Shown piece by piece: positions 10,181 to 20,913 of a stretch of DNA of 64,000 nucleotides (its first letter is position 1; every line of letters starts with the position of its first letter). Origin of the DNA: Brucella anthropi ATCC 49188 (lineage in GTDB: Bacteria > Pseudomonadota > Alphaproteobacteria > Rhizobiales > Rhizobiaceae); NCBI RefSeq assembly GCF_000017405.1, contig NC_009667.1:2528001-2592000 (forward strand). Direction: 5' to 3'. Position numbers and translations under genes: made by a program. The notes under the pieces were generated by a model, which saw only the letters and a program-made list of their open reading frames with translations, was not told the DNA's origin and made no database searches.

Positions 10181-10798
10181 TCAGATGCCTTTGCCCGTTT
10201 CGACCTTCTTGATCTCGATCGCCGTTTCGGGCGTGCGAGCTACCTGGGTCGGGATGGACTGGCGCTTGACATTCGGCTTGTGCCGCAGCGTCAGAACAAT
10301 GGCGCCGATCATCGCGACCAGAAGGACGAGACCAGCAACCTGGAAGTAGAAGACGAAGTCGGTGTAGAGAATGTCACCTAGAGCAGCGGTATTGCTCCGC
10401 TCGGCGATATTCGGGATCGGCACGGCACCCTGCCCCAGCTTCGGCGCAAACATGTTGCTTGCGAACACGAAGATCAGTTCGCCGAGCAAGATCAGACCGA
10501 CCAGAGCGCCGACCGGTGCATATTGCAATGCGCCGCGCTTCAGTTCGGAGAAGTCCACATCCAGCATCATGACGACGAAGAGGAAGAGAACCGCCACTGC
10601 ACCGACGTAAACGACGAGCAGGATCATGGCGAGGAACTCGGCCCCGGTCAGCAGGAACAGAGCTGCCGCATTGAAGAACGTGAGGATCAGAAACAGCACC
10701 GAATGCACGGGGTTGCGTGCCGCAATCACCATGAACGCACTGGCGATCATGATGAAAGCGAACAGATAGAAAAACGCTGCCGCAATACCTGTCAGCAT
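10181..10798 (-). CDS. nuoJ: NADH-quinone oxidoreductase subunit J
   Basis: A 205-residue membrane subunit with five predicted helices. The [21 protein letters not shown] segment (split by the helix bend) and the [19 protein letters not shown] helix are the NuoJ signatures, the latter including the pi-bulge tyrosine region. The ATG at 10796-10798 ([13 protein letters not shown]) fits the family; a ten-residue upstream extension does not. The C-terminus is a polar cytoplasmic tail. A 167-base gap with a perfect palindrome separates it from nuoI, the longest gap inside this operon. Confidence 0.95.
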
Positions 10799-10864
10799 GG
10801 GGATCCCCCAACACCTTTCCGTGAGCAAAGCCTTATTGCCTCGCTCGCTTTAGTCTTTGTTTGC

Positions 10865-10878
10865 CGCGAATATTCGCG
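10865..10878. repeat. 14-bp perfect palindrome in the nuoI-nuoJ gap
   Basis: CGCGAATATTCGCG reads the same on both strands. It sits near the middle of the 167-base gap between nuoI (start 11457, stop 10966) and nuoJ (start 10798). It could be a protein-binding site or form a short hairpin in the operon mRNA. No T-run follows, so it is not a terminator. Confidence 0.5.
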
Positions 10879-10965
10879 AAACTTAAATTCCAGCAACAAG
10901 ATGGGCCGCCCCTTCCTGTTGCCGCTTTCAAACCGGATGCCGAAACGAGGTTTCAGCAAAACCAA

Positions 10966-11457
10966 TCAGCGATATGGCGCATCCATCGCGATATTCCGCG
11001 CGATTTCGCGTTCCCAACGGTCGCCATTGGCAAGGAGCTTGTCCTTGTCATAGTAGAGTTCTTCGCGGGTTTCGGTCGCGAATTCGAAATTCGGACCTTC
11101 CACGATGGCATCCACCGGGCATGCTTCCTGGCAGAAACCGCAATAGATGCACTTCACCATATCGATGTCGTAACGCACCGTGCGGCGGGTGCCGTCGTTG
11201 CGGCGCGGACCGGCCTCGATGGTGATGGCCTGCGCCGGGCAGATCGCTTCGCAAAGCTTGCAGGCGATGCAGCGTTCTTCACCGTTCGGATAACGGCGCA
11301 GCGCGTGCTCTCCACGGAATCGCGGAGAGACCGGGCCCTTTTCATGCGGGTAGTTCAACGTCGCCTTGGGCGCGAAGAACTGGCGCATGGAAAGAAAGAA
11401 CGCGCCGACGAATTCCTTGAGCAGGAGCGATTTGGCTGCTTGAGCGAATGAAGCCAT
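10966..11457 (-). CDS. nuoI: NADH-quinone oxidoreductase subunit I
   Basis: A 163-residue ferredoxin-like subunit of the peripheral arm that holds iron-sulfur clusters N6a and N6b. Two CxxCxxCxxxCP motifs are intact: [16 protein letters not shown] and [16 protein letters not shown]. The N-terminal amphipathic helix ([20 protein letters not shown]) contacts the membrane. The [18 protein letters not shown] tail is also standard. It follows nuoH by 12 bases. Confidence 0.96.
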   Translation of the reverse strand: MASFAQAAKSLLLKEFVGAFFLSMRQFFAPKATLNYPHEKGPVSPRFRGEHALRRYPNGEERCIACKLCEAICPAQAITIEAGPRRNDGTRRTVRYDIDMVKCIYCGFCQEACPVDAIVEGPNFEFATETREELYYDKDKLLANGDRWEREIARNIAMDAPYR

Positions 11458-11469
11458 AGTTATTACTCC

Positions 11470-12513
11470 TTACGCCAGACCGAAGACTTTGAGGAAGGTC
11501 GCGGTTGCGACAACCATGAAGAGCGAGATCGGCAGGAACACTTTCCAGCCAAGGCGCATCAGCTGGTCGTAGCGGTAACGCGGAACGAAAGCCTTCACCA
11601 TTGCGAAGAGGAAGAAGCAGAAGCAGAGCTTCAGCATGAACCAGATGATGCCCGGAACCCAGTTGAGGAACCAAACGTCAACCGGAGGCAGCCAGCCGCC
11701 AAGGAAGAGCGTCGTCATCAGGGCGCACATCAGCGTGATCGCCACATACTCGCCAAGGAAGAACAGAAGGAACGGCGTGGACGAATATTCGATCATGTGA
11801 CCGGCCACGAGTTCGGATTCAGCTTCGACAAGGTCGAATGGCGGACGGTTCGTTTCGGCAAGTGCCGAAATGAAGAAGATCACGAACATCGGGAACAGAG
11901 CCAGCCAGTTCCAGTCGAGGAACGAAGCCGGAAGACCGAGCATGGTGCCAAGGCCCGTATTCTGCGAAAGCACGATGTCGGTCAGGTTGAGCGAGCCAAC
12001 CGTCAGCAGAACCGTGACAATCACGAAGCCGATGGAGACTTCGTAGGAAACCATCTGTGCAGCCGAACGAAGCGCACCGAGGAACGGATACTTCGAGTTC
12101 GATGCCCAGCCACCCATGATCACGCCGTAAACTTCGAGCGAAGAAATGGCGAAGATATAGAGAATGCCGACATTGATATTGGCGATGGCCCAGCCTTCAT
12201 TGACCGGAATGACCGCCCAGGTTGCCATTGCAAGAACGGCAGAAACGAAAGGCGCAAGGAGGAAGACACCCTTGTTTGCGCCAGACGGAATGATTGGTTC
12301 CTTGAAGACGAACTTCAACAAGTCGGCGAAAGCCTGGAACAGACCCCAGGGACCGACAACGTTCGGGCCGCGGCGAAGCTGTACCGCTGCCCAGATCTTG
12401 CGATCTGCGTAAAGCAGGTAAGCGACGACGATCAGCAATACGACGAGCAGAACGACCGACTTCAGCGCTATGATAAGCGCGGGCAAGACGTAAGCTGCAA
12501 AAATACCTTCCAT
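11470..12513 (-). CDS. nuoH: NADH-quinone oxidoreductase subunit H
   Basis: A 347-residue membrane subunit that forms much of the quinone tunnel at the junction of the two arms. It has eight or nine helices. [21 protein letters not shown], with its first loop, and the conserved [19 protein letters not shown] are present. The start chosen is the ATG at 12511-12513 ([13 protein letters not shown]); the longer reading to 12606 adds 31 basic residues translated from the end of nuoG. A gap of 19 bases separates it from nuoG. Confidence 0.95.
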
Positions 12514-12532
12514 TGTTCCGTCTCTCTCTCGC

Positions 12533-14617
12533 TTACTCGGCAGCCTGCTGGAAGCCGCCAGCCGCGAGCGCCGAGCATTCGGCCATGACGGCGGAAGCGC
12601 GCGCAATTGGGTTCGTCAGGTAGAAGTCCTTGACCGGGGAAACGAACGCAGCGCCGCCGCCCGGATTGGATGCTTTCGCTGCCAGCGCGACGAGATCGTC
12701 GGACGAGGCAGGCGTGATGGTGTCGATGGCCAGCATATGCGGATAGTCCGCATAGAGCTTGGCGCGAAGCTGCTGCATCGAATCGAACGGCAGGCGCTTG
12801 CCAAGGCTGTCGGAAAGAGCGCGCAGGATTGCCCAGTCTTCCTTTGCCTCGCCCGGTGCGAAACCGGCGCGGCTGCCGAGCTGCACGCGACCTTCGGTGT
12901 TGAGCCAGGTGCCCGACTTTTCCGTGTAGGCTGCACCCGGCAGGATAACGTCGGCAGCGTGTGCGCCGGCATCGCCGTGCGTGCCGATGTAAACGACGAA
13001 GCTCGAACCCTTTCTGGTCATGTCGAGTTCGTCTGCACCGAGCAGGAACACGACATCAAGATTACCCAGCATGTCGCCAGCCACCTTGCCGCCCTCACCC
13101 GGCACAAAGCCGAGATCCAGAGCACCAACGCGCGAAGCGGCAGTGTGCAGAACGGAGAAGCCGTTCCACTCGTCCTTGATGGCGCCGACGTCCTGAGCAA
13201 GCTTGGCTGCGGTCGACAGAACTGCAGAACCGTTTTCGCCGGTGAGCGCGCCCTGACCGATGATGATCAGCGGACACTCAGCCTTGGCCAGCACGTCGCG
13301 GAATGCGTTCTTGCCGGAAGCGACTGCTGCTAGCGTTTCAGCGCCAGCACCCAGATATTCGTAATCGTAACGCAGTTCAGCCTGTTCGCCGATCAGGGCG
13401 ACCGGGAAATGGCCCATGCGCTGACGCTTGCGAATACGTGCGTTCAGGACTGCGGCCTCCACGCGCGGATTGGAACCGATGATGAGCAAAGCATCAGCGT
13501 TTTCAATGCCTTCGATCGTTGCGTTAAAGAGATAGCTTGCACGACCCAGAGCCGGATCGAGAGCAGCGCCATCCTGGCGGCTATCGATATTGGCGGAGCC
13601 GAGCGAAGCCATCAGGCCCTTCAGCGCATAAATTTCTTCAACCGAGGCCAGATCGCCAGCGACTGCGCCAATCTTGTCGGCGGAGGTTGAGGAGACCTTG
13701 GCAGCAATAGCGGCAAAAGCTTCCGGCCAGCTTGCGGCGACCAGACGGCCATCCTTGCGAACATAAGGACGGTCGAGGCGCTGGGTGCGCAGGCCATCCC
13801 AGATGAAGCGGGTCTTGTCGGAAATCCACTCTTCGTTCACCGCTTCATTGACACGCGGCATGACGCGCATCACTTCGCGGCCACGGGTGTCGACGCGGAT
13901 GTTCGAACCGACCGCATCCATCACATCGATGGTTTCGGTCTTGTTCAGTTCCCACGGACGGGCCTGGAACGCGTAAGGACGCGAGGTCAGAGCGCCAACC
14001 GGGCAAAGATCGATAACGTTGCCCTGCAGTTCCGACGTCATGGCGCGTTCGAGATAGGTGGTGATCTCGGCGTCTTCGCCACGACCGATGAGGCCGAGTT
14101 CCGAAATGCCTGCAACTTCCGTCGTGAAGCGGACGCAGCGCGTGCAGTGAATGCAGCGCGTCATCACAGTCTTGACGAGCGGACCGATATACTTGTTTTC
14201 AACGGCACGCTTGTTCTCGCGATAGCGCGAACCGTCGGTGCCGAAAGCCATTGCCTGATCCTGCAGATCGCACTCACCGCCCTGATCGCAGATCGGGCAA
14301 TCCAGCGGGTGGTTGATGAGCAGGAATTCCATCACGCCTTCGCGGGCCTTCTTGACCATCGGCGTATTGGTGAAGATTTCAGGCGCTTCGCCATTCGGGC
14401 CGGGACGCAGATCGCGCACGCCCATGGCGCAGGATGCCGCCGGCTTCGGCGGTCCGCCCTTTACTTCAACAAGGCACATGCGGCAGTTTCCGGCGATGGA
14501 AAGCCGTTCGTGGAAACAAAAACGCGGGACTTCAGCCCCCGCGGCTTCGGCAGCCTGAAGGAGCGTATAGTGATCGGGTACTTCGATCTCTGTGCCGTCA
14601 ACCTTAATATTTGCCAT
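12533..14617 (-). CDS. nuoG: NADH-quinone oxidoreductase subunit G
   Basis: A 694-residue, mostly hydrophilic subunit of the electron-input arm. The N-terminal ferredoxin domain holds the [2Fe-2S] ligands ([20 protein letters not shown]), then [20 protein letters not shown] and [16 protein letters not shown] provide the [4Fe-4S] ligands. The remainder is the molybdopterin-oxidoreductase-like domain without its cofactor role. Length matches the alphaproteobacterial and mitochondrial 75-kDa homologues. An 89-base gap separates it from nuoF. Confidence 0.95.
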
Positions 14618-14706
14618 CGCTTATCCAAACCTGCGGCTTATGCCGCATCTTCCAGATCTCAAACTTTCGAGCGGTCTTCTTCAAACCGCATGCAACTCGT
14701 TAAGCC

Positions 14707-16014
14707 TTATTCCGCTGCTTCCAGACGGATATTGCGGCTCTGAACGGCGTTGCGGGTATAATCGTCAATGCGCTTTTCAATTTCCGGACGGAAATTGCGG
14801 ATCAGGCCCTGAATAGGCCATGCAGCAGCATCACCGAGAGCGCAGATCGTGTGACCTTCAATCTGCTTGGTCACATCGAACAGCATGTCGATTTCACGCT
14901 TCTGCGCGTTACCCTTGACCATGCGTTCCATCACGCGCCACATCCAGCCGGTGCCTTCGCGGCAAGGCGTGCACTGGCCACAGCTCTCGTGCTTGAAGAA
15001 CGCTGCCAGACGGGCAATCGCCTTGATGATGTCGGTGGACTTGTCCATGACGATCAGGCCGCCGGTGCCGAACGACGATTTCTTGTCGCGCATTCCGTCA
15101 AAGTCCATGATGGCATCCATCATGTCTTCGCCCTTGATGACCGGGCACGATGCACCGCCGGGAATAACCGCCAGCAGATTGTCCCAGCCGCCACGAATGC
15201 CGCCGCCGTGCTTTTCAATCAGATCGCGGAACGGAATGCCGAGGCCTTCTTCGATGACGCAAGGCGTGTTCACATGGCCCGAAATCTGGAACAGCTTGGT
15301 GCCGACGTTGTTCGGGCGTCCGATGGACGAGAACCAGGCCGCGCCACGACGCAGGATCGTCGGCGCAACGGCAATCGATTCCACGTTGTTCACGGTCGTC
15401 GGGCAGCCATAAAGGCCCATATTTGCCGGGAATGGAGGCTTCAGACGCGGCTGGCCCTTCTTGCCTTCGAGGCTTTCGAGCAGAGCCGTTTCTTCGCCAC
15501 AGATGTAAGCACCGGCGCCGTGGGATACGAGAACATCCATATCCCAGCCGCACTTGTTGCCCTTGCCGAGCAGACCGGCTTCGTAGCACTCGTCGATAGC
15601 GGCCTGCAGCGCTTCACGCTCACGCATGAACTCGCCGCGAATATAGATATAGGCAGTGTGTGCGCCCATGGCGCAACCGGCGATTACGCAGCCTTCGATC
15701 AGCGTATGCGGATCGTGGCGCAGAATTTCGCGGTCCTTGCAGGTGCCCGGTTCGGATTCGTCGGCATTGACGACCAGATAATGCGGGCGACCGTCGCTCT
15801 GCTTGGGCATGAACGACCATTTGAGACCCGTCGGGAAGCCAGCGCCGCCGCGGCCACGCAGGCCCGACGCTTTCATCTCGTCGATGATCCAGTCACGGCC
15901 CTTTTCGATCAGGCCCTTGGTGTTGTCCCAATGGCCGCGCGCCATGGCACCCTTCAGGGACTGATCCTTGAAGCCGTAAATATTGGTGAAGATGCGATCT
16001 TTATCAGCCAGCAT
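14707..16014 (-). CDS. nuoF: NADH-quinone oxidoreductase subunit F
   Basis: A 435-residue subunit that binds NADH and FMN and starts electron flow in complex [21 protein letters not shown] binds the cofactor, [15 protein letters not shown] binds FMN and nicotinamide, and [16 protein letters not shown] holds three cysteines of cluster N3, with the fourth in [13 protein letters not shown]. Length is normal. It follows nuoE with a 41-base gap. Confidence 0.96.
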   Translation of the reverse strand: MLADKDRIFTNIYGFKDQSLKGAMARGHWDNTKGLIEKGRDWIIDEMKASGLRGRGGAGFPTGLKWSFMPKQSDGRPHYLVVNADESEPGTCKDREILRHDPHTLIEGCVIAGCAMGAHTAYIYIRGEFMREREALQAAIDECYEAGLLGKGNKCGWDMDVLVSHGAGAYICGEETALLESLEGKKGQPRLKPPFPANMGLYGCPTTVNNVESIAVAPTILRRGAAWFSSIGRPNNVGTKLFQISGHVNTPCVIEEGLGIPFRDLIEKHGGGIRGGWDNLLAVIPGGASCPVIKGEDMMDAIMDFDGMRDKKSSFGTGGLIVMDKSTDIIKAIARLAAFFKHESCGQCTPCREGTGWMWRVMERMVKGNAQKREIDMLFDVTKQIEGHTICALGDAAAWPIQGLIRNFRPEIEKRIDDYTRNAVQSRNIRLEAAE

Positions 16015-16055
16015 GTCTCACCTGTTTCCGTTCGTGTTTGCCAATATCGAAGTCA

Positions 16056-17213
16056 TCATACCGGCTTCTTTCCGAATACCTTGATGTATTCCTCGACGCC
16101 GCCCTTGGCCAAAGCCTTGGCCTGCTTTACCCAGTCTTCACGCTCGATGCGCCCGTGGAAGCTGAGATAGCCGTCGACCCACTCGCGCTCGGCCTTCTTC
16201 CAGGAAGCGACCTGCTTGAAGGTGAAGATACCCAGCTCATGCAGGGTTTCCTCAATCTTCGGGCCAACGCCGGAAATCAGCTTCAGATCGTCAACAGCTT
16301 CCGGACGCTCCATGGCAACCGGACGGTTCTTGTCATCAAGCTTGAATGCCTGCTTGCTGTCGACCGAAGCGGCCTTTTCAGCAGCCTTCGACACCTTGAC
16401 ATCCGAAGGCGTCTTGAGCGCCGGATCGGTTTCAGGTGCATTGGTTACCGGCTTTGCAGCATTCGACGGAGCGACGTTTTTCGCTTCGTCGGCAGCTTTT
16501 GCAGCGGCTTCCGCCTTGGCCTTCTCTTCAGCTTCGGCCTTCGCCTTGGCAGCGGCGGCATCAGATGCCTTGCGGGTCTCAAGACCGACCTTCTTGTAGT
16601 CGAGATCTTCGGTGAGAGCAGTCAGGCCATTGATCGGCTCGGACGTCACACGTCCATCCTGCGGGCCCGGCTTCACGGTGTCGCCCTTGCCAGCTTCAAA
16701 AGCATCGATGATTTCGGCAAGACGCTCAGGCGTCAGATCTTCATAGGCGTCCTTGAAGATCATGACCATCGGTGCGTTGGCGCAGGCGCCCTGGCATTCC
16801 ACTTCTTCCCACGACAGCGTTCCGTCGGCATTGAGCTCGAACGGGTCGTGGTTGATCTTGTGACGGCAGACATCCATCAGCGCTTCCGAACCACGCAGCA
16901 TGCATGGCGTGGTGCCGCAAACCTGAATGTGAGCGCGTGTGCCAACCGGCTTCAGCTGGAACTGCGTATAGAAAGTCGCGACTTCCAGAACGCGGATCAG
17001 CGGCATTTCGAGCATGCCTGCGACATGTTCGATAGCAGCTTTCGTGACCCAGCCGTCCTGCTCCTGCGCACGCATGAGCAACGGAATGACAGCCGACTGC
17101 TGACGGCCTTCGGGGAATTTTGCGATCGTCTTGTGCGCCCACGCCTGATTTTCCGCGTTGAACGCGAAAGCGGCTGGCTGGACGGCATCATCTGCGAGAC
17201 GGCGAACGGACAT
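16056..17213 (-). CDS. nuoE: NADH-quinone oxidoreductase subunit E with long C-terminal extension
   Basis: A 385-residue protein. Residues 1 to about 190 form the thioredoxin-like [2Fe-2S] NuoE, with CGTTPCMLRGSEALMDVC and VECQGACANAPMVMI supplying the cluster cysteines. Then comes a charged Ala/Lys/Glu-rich linker (about residues 220-270), probably coiled or disordered. The C-terminus (about 310-375) has LKLISGVGPKIEETLHELG, a helix-hairpin-helix-like motif. Ordinary NuoE proteins are about 160-220 residues, so the tail nearly doubles the protein. Similar tails are known in rhizobia; their role is not established. The ATG overlaps the nuoD stop by one base. Confidence 0.95.
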   Translation of the reverse strand: MSVRRLADDAVQPAAFAFNAENQAWAHKTIAKFPEGRQQSAVIPLLMRAQEQDGWVTKAAIEHVAGMLEMPLIRVLEVATFYTQFQLKPVGTRAHIQVCGTTPCMLRGSEALMDVCRHKINHDPFELNADGTLSWEEVECQGACANAPMVMIFKDAYEDLTPERLAEIIDAFEAGKGDTVKPGPQDGRVTSEPINGLTALTEDLDYKKVGLETRKASDAAAAKAKAEAEEKAKAEAAAKAADEAKNVAPSNAAKPVTNAPETDPALKTPSDVKVSKAAEKAASVDSKQAFKLDDKNRPVAMERPEAVDDLKLISGVGPKIEETLHELGIFTFKQVASWKKAEREWVDGYLSFHGRIEREDWVKQAKALAKGGVEEYIKVFGKKPV

Positions 17214-18403
17214 CAGCGGTCAACCTCACCAAACACGATATCGAGCGAGCCAAGAATTGCCGACACGTCAGCCAGCATATGGCCGCGGCACAGGAAATCC
17301 ATGGCTTGAAGATGGGCAAAGCCCGGAGCGCGCAGCTTGCAGCGATAAGGCTTGTTGGAGCCGTCCGACACGAGGAAGACGCCAAATTCACCCTTCGGTG
17401 CTTCAACTGCTGCGTAAACTTCACCGGCAGGCACGTGATAGCCTTCCGTGTAAAGCTTGAAGTGATGGATAAGCGCCTCCATCGAGCGCTTCATCTCGCC
17501 GCGCTTCGGCGGCACGATCTTGTTGTCGGCATTGGAAACCGGACCGACCCGCTCCTTGCCGAGCAGAAGATCAACGCACTGGCGCATGATGCGTGCCGAC
17601 TGGCGCATTTCTTCCATACGGATCAGGTAGCGATCATAGCAGTCGCCGTTCTTGCCGATCGGAATGTCGAATTCCATCTCGTTGTAGCACTCGTAAGGCT
17701 GCGACTTGCGCAGATCCCATGCCGCGCCCGAACCACGCACCATGACGCCCGAGAAGCCCCATGCCCATGCATCCTCCAGCTTCACGACGCCGATATCGAC
17801 GTTACGCTGCTTGAAAATACGGTTCGGCGTGATGAGATCATCAAGATTGTTGAGCGTATTGAAGAACGGATCGATCCATTTGCCGATGTCTTCAACGAGC
17901 TGATCCGGCAGGTCCTGATGGACGCCACCCGGACGGAAATAGGCTGCGTGCATACGTGCGCCACAAGCGCGTTCGTAGAACACCATCAGCTTTTCGCGCT
18001 CTTCGAAGCCCCAGAGCGGCGGCGTCAACGCACCGACGTCCATGGCCTGCGTGGTCACGTTCAGAAGATGGTTCAGGATACGGCCGATTTCCGAATAGAG
18101 AACGCGGATCAGCTGGCCACGCTTCGGCACATCGATGCCCAGAAGGCGTTCGACGGCGAGTGCATAGGCGTGCTCCTGGTTCATCGGCGCCACGTAATCG
18201 AGGCGGTCGAGATAAGGCAGAGCCTGAAGATAGGTCTTGGCTTCCATCAGCTTTTCGGTGCCGCGATGCAGCAGACCGATATGCGGATCGACGCGCTCGA
18301 CGACTTCACCGTCGAGTTCAAGCACCAGACGCAGCACGCCGTGCGCGGCAGGGTGCTGCGGACCGAAGTTGATATTGAAATTGCGGACCTGAGTCTCAGC
18401 CAT
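17213..18403 (-). CDS. nuoD: NADH-quinone oxidoreductase subunit D
   Basis: A 396-residue subunit related to the large subunit of [NiFe] hydrogenases; with NuoB it forms the quinone site. [20 protein letters not shown] carries the loop with the quinone-site histidine, and [24 protein letters not shown] sequence follows in the middle (starting at GVMVRGSG). The chosen ATG (18401-18403) has AGGAAG upstream; the alternative at 18427 adds eight residues. The 5' end overlaps the GFA gene by 8 bases, and the stop overlaps nuoE by one, so translation is probably coupled. Confidence 0.95.
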   Translation of the reverse strand: MAETQVRNFNINFGPQHPAAHGVLRLVLELDGEVVERVDPHIGLLHRGTEKLMEAKTYLQALPYLDRLDYVAPMNQEHAYALAVERLLGIDVPKRGQLIRVLYSEIGRILNHLLNVTTQAMDVGALTPPLWGFEEREKLMVFYERACGARMHAAYFRPGGVHQDLPDQLVEDIGKWIDPFFNTLNNLDDLITPNRIFKQRNVDIGVVKLEDAWAWGFSGVMVRGSGAAWDLRKSQPYECYNEMEFDIPIGKNGDCYDRYLIRMEEMRQSARIMRQCVDLLLGKERVGPVSNADNKIVPPKRGEMKRSMEALIHHFKLYTEGYHVPAGEVYAAVEAPKGEFGVFLVSDGSNKPYRCKLRAPGFAHLQAMDFLCRGHMLADVSAILGSLDIVFGEVDR

Positions 18404-18836
18404 GTTCAGCTTCCTGTTTGGCTGCAAGAGCCGCCAAGAACTCCTCGCCGGTCATCCGGTGGGTGTCATTGGCAAAATCGTAATTCGCAGGCTTGTTATC
18501 GATGAAGATTTCTTCGGCGAAATGAAAACGTTCCGGCTCGGCAAAGGCCTGCATCGAAACAACCGTCATTCCATCATGGATACCGCGCCAGAACAGCGAC
18601 GAACCGCACTTCGAGCAGAAGCGGCGTTCGCCCCATTCCGAAGAAGAATAAGTCGCCAAGGCAGCTTCGTTTTCGATTTCGACCGAAGTGCCGCAATTGA
18701 CGGCCATGAAAGCACCACCCGACCAACGCCGGCACATGCTGCAATGGCAGACATCCATTTCCATCTTCACCGGAGAAGCAGTGAATTTCACCTCTCCGCA
18801 AAGACATTGACCGTTCAATCTTTCGCCTGCGCCCAT
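18396..18836 (-). CDS. GFA-family (CENP-V/GFA) zinc protein inside the nuo operon
   Basis: A 146-residue protein of the GFA/CENP-V fold. Zinc-binding cysteines appear in [25 protein letters not shown] and [12 protein letters not shown]. Members are often annotated as glutathione-dependent formaldehyde-activating enzymes, but most lack proven activity. The start chosen ([14 protein letters not shown] 18834-18836) has GAGGGC 7 bases upstream inside the nuoC end; a 42-residue upstream extension is only nuoC read in another frame. It lies 10 bases after nuoC and overlaps nuoD by 8, so it is embedded in the operon. A zinc or redox-linked role in complex I assembly is possible but unproven. Confidence 0.88.
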   Translation of the reverse strand: MGAGERLNGQCLCGEVKFTASPVKMEMDVCHCSMCRRWSGGAFMAVNCGTSVEIENEAALATYSSSEWGERRFCSKCGSSLFWRGIHDGMTVVSMQAFAEPERFHFAEEIFIDNKPANYDFANDTHRMTGEEFLAALAAKQEAEHG

Positions 18837-18846
18837 GAGTATGCCC

Positions 18847-19455
18847 TCAGTTCGCCTTGGCTTTCTCGTCGCCCGGCAGAACGTAATCCGTTCCTTCCCA
18901 AGGCGAGAGGAAGTCGAAGTTGCGGAATTCCTGACGCAGCTGGACAGGCTCGTACACGACACGCTTCAGCTCGTCGTTATAACGAACTTCAACGAAGCCG
19001 GTGAGCGGGAAGTCCTTGCGCAGCGGATGGCCTTCAAAACCATAGTCGGTCAGGATGCGGCGCAAATCCGGATGGCCGGAGAACAGAACGCCGTACATGT
19101 CGTAGGTTTCGCGCTCGAACCATTCGGCACCAACGAAGACCGGCACTGCGGAAGGCACCAGCGTATCTTCGTCAGCCTGAACCTTGACGCGGATGCGCTG
19201 GTTCTGGCGCGGAGACATCAGCTGATAAACGACATCGAAGCGCTTGGCGCGCTGCGGATAGTCGACGCCTGAAATATCCGTCAGGTTGACGAACTGGCAC
19301 TGCACGTCGTCACGCAGGAAGGTCAGAACGCTGATGATGCTCGCGGCCGGAACCGAAAGCGTCAACTCGCCATAGGCAAGTTTCGCCTCTTCGATCGCGT
19401 CGCCGAGGCGTTCCTTGATATAGCCGGAAAGTTCACCGAGAGCTTCTTCGCTCAT
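18847..19455 (-). CDS. nuoC: NADH-quinone oxidoreductase subunit C
   Basis: A 202-residue subunit, the bacterial counterpart of the mitochondrial 30-kDa subunit, located in the peripheral arm near NuoD. The signature [20 protein letters not shown] followed by [20 protein letters not shown] is intact. It is separate from nuoD, not fused as in E. coli. A 121-base gap to nuoB holds no other gene. Confidence 0.96.
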
Positions 19456-19576
19456 TTTCCTAACTTCCTTCTTTAGAACTCACACCGCACTTGCCTTTTG
19501 GGAGGCCCTTTTCAGGGGATGGCAGGCAGTCGAACCCTAACAAAACTTGTCTTGCGCCAACCGGTCGATAACCGGC

Positions 19577-20158
19577 TCAGCGCTCAATCGTACCCGTGCG
19601 ACGGATCTTTTTCTGAAGCATCAGAATGCCGTAGAGCAGTGCTTCAGCGGTCGGAGGGCAGCCCGGAACATAAATATCGACCGGAACCACGCGATCGCAG
19701 CCACGCACCACCGAATAGGAATAGTGGTAGTAGCCGCCACCATTGGCGCAGGAACCCATCGAGATAACGTAACGCGGCTCCGGCATCTGGTCGTAGACCT
19801 TGCGGAGAGCGGGTGCCATCTTGTTGGTCAGCGTGCCGGCAACGATCATCACGTCGGACTGACGCGGTGATGCGCGCGGAGCGATACCGAAGCGTTCGGC
19901 ATCGTAGCGAGGCATGGAAATGTGCATCATTTCCACGGCGCAGCATGCCAGACCGAAGGTCATCCACATCAGCGAACCGGTACGCGCCCAGGTAATCAGA
20001 GCGTCAGCGGATGTGACAATGAACCCCTTGTCGGACAGTTCGCTGTTCAGATCGTTGAAGAATGCATCGTCGGAACCGACAGGCTTGCCCGTGCGCGGGT
20101 CAAGAATGCCCTTCGGCTGCGGAGCCACGAGCGTTGTGTTGGCTGTGGTCAATCCCAT
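19577..20158 (-). CDS. nuoB: NADH-quinone oxidoreductase subunit B
   Basis: A 193-residue subunit that holds the terminal cluster N2, which passes electrons to quinone. The tandem cysteines in [13 protein letters not shown], plus [20 protein letters not shown] and [14 protein letters not shown], are the four expected ligands. The ATG at 20156-20158 ([10 protein letters not shown]) has AGGGAG upstream; a longer reading adds only seven residues. It overlaps the end of nuoA by 10 bases, implying coupling. Confidence 0.96.
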   Translation of the reverse strand: MGLTTANTTLVAPQPKGILDPRTGKPVGSDDAFFNDLNSELSDKGFIVTSADALITWARTGSLMWMTFGLACCAVEMMHISMPRYDAERFGIAPRASPRQSDVMIVAGTLTNKMAPALRKVYDQMPEPRYVISMGSCANGGGYYHYSYSVVRGCDRVVPVDIYVPGCPPTAEALLYGILMLQKKIRRTGTIER

Positions 20159-20514
20159 TCCAGCGCTCCCTTCTTCCATTCATAAATGAAACCGATGGTC
20201 AGAACGCCAAGGAACACCATCATCGATGCAAAGCCGAACCAGCCAATTTCGCCAAAGGACACAGCCCATGGGAAAAGGAAGGCGACTTCCAGATCGAAGA
20301 TGATGAAAAGAATCGACACCAGATAGAAACGGATGTCGAACTTCATACGGGCGTCATCGAAGGCATTGAAGCCGCACTCGTAAGCAGAAAGCTTTTCGGG
20401 GTCGGGCTGTCTATAGGCGACAAGAAACGGCGCAACCAGGAGGGCTACACCAATTACCATCGCAATGCCGAGAAAGATGACGATCGGCAGGTAGGAACTT
20501 AAAAGCTCGTTCAT
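20149..20514 (-). CDS. nuoA: NADH-quinone oxidoreductase subunit A
   Basis: A 121-residue membrane subunit with three helices, first gene of the nuo operon. [20 protein letters not shown] is the NuoA loop with the conserved cysteine near the quinone site, followed by [21 protein letters not shown] (one helix, quoted from its start). Length is typical. The promoter should lie in the roughly 400-base region upstream. Confidence 0.96.
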   Translation of the reverse strand: MNELLSSYLPIVIFLGIAMVIGVALLVAPFLVAYRQPDPEKLSAYECGFNAFDDARMKFDIRFYLVSILFIIFDLEVAFLFPWAVSFGEIGWFGFASMMVFLGVLTIGFIYEWKKGALEWD

Positions 20515-20913
20515 GGTCCTTTATCCGGCTTGAATACGAGGCTGCGCCGCCTGTCATAAGCTTTTTGGAGCTGACGACCATGCGACACATTGCATCTGTT
20601 GCAACCTCGTCGCCCAAGCAGCTTCAAAAGGCATGCCGTGCGAACTAAGCGCTTTTCGCCGGGACGGTTATCGCAGCGCGTTCGCAAGCGCAACCCCTCC
20701 GGCATGATCTATTGGGCAAAGACGAGCCAAGATGCTTAACAAGCCATGGCATCAAGCCCGCATATCCCACTGAAAACCCGTATAACATGAAAAGATCATA
20801 ATTTCGTGAGGAAAAGTCGCACGGACTGGTCGGCTTAGCAATCGCCAGGAGAATCAATTGCCTGCAACTTGGGAATGAAAGTTGGGGGTTTCAGCTCTCG
20901 CTTTAAAATGAAC
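20515..20913. other. Intergenic region upstream of nuoA
   Basis: About 400 bases between nuoA and the 3' end of the lipoprotein hydrolase gene. It should contain the nuo promoter and leader, but I find no promoter pair good enough to call. Short ORFs here (for instance at 20645-20857 on minus) lack a credible ribosome site or family features. Confidence 0.5.
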
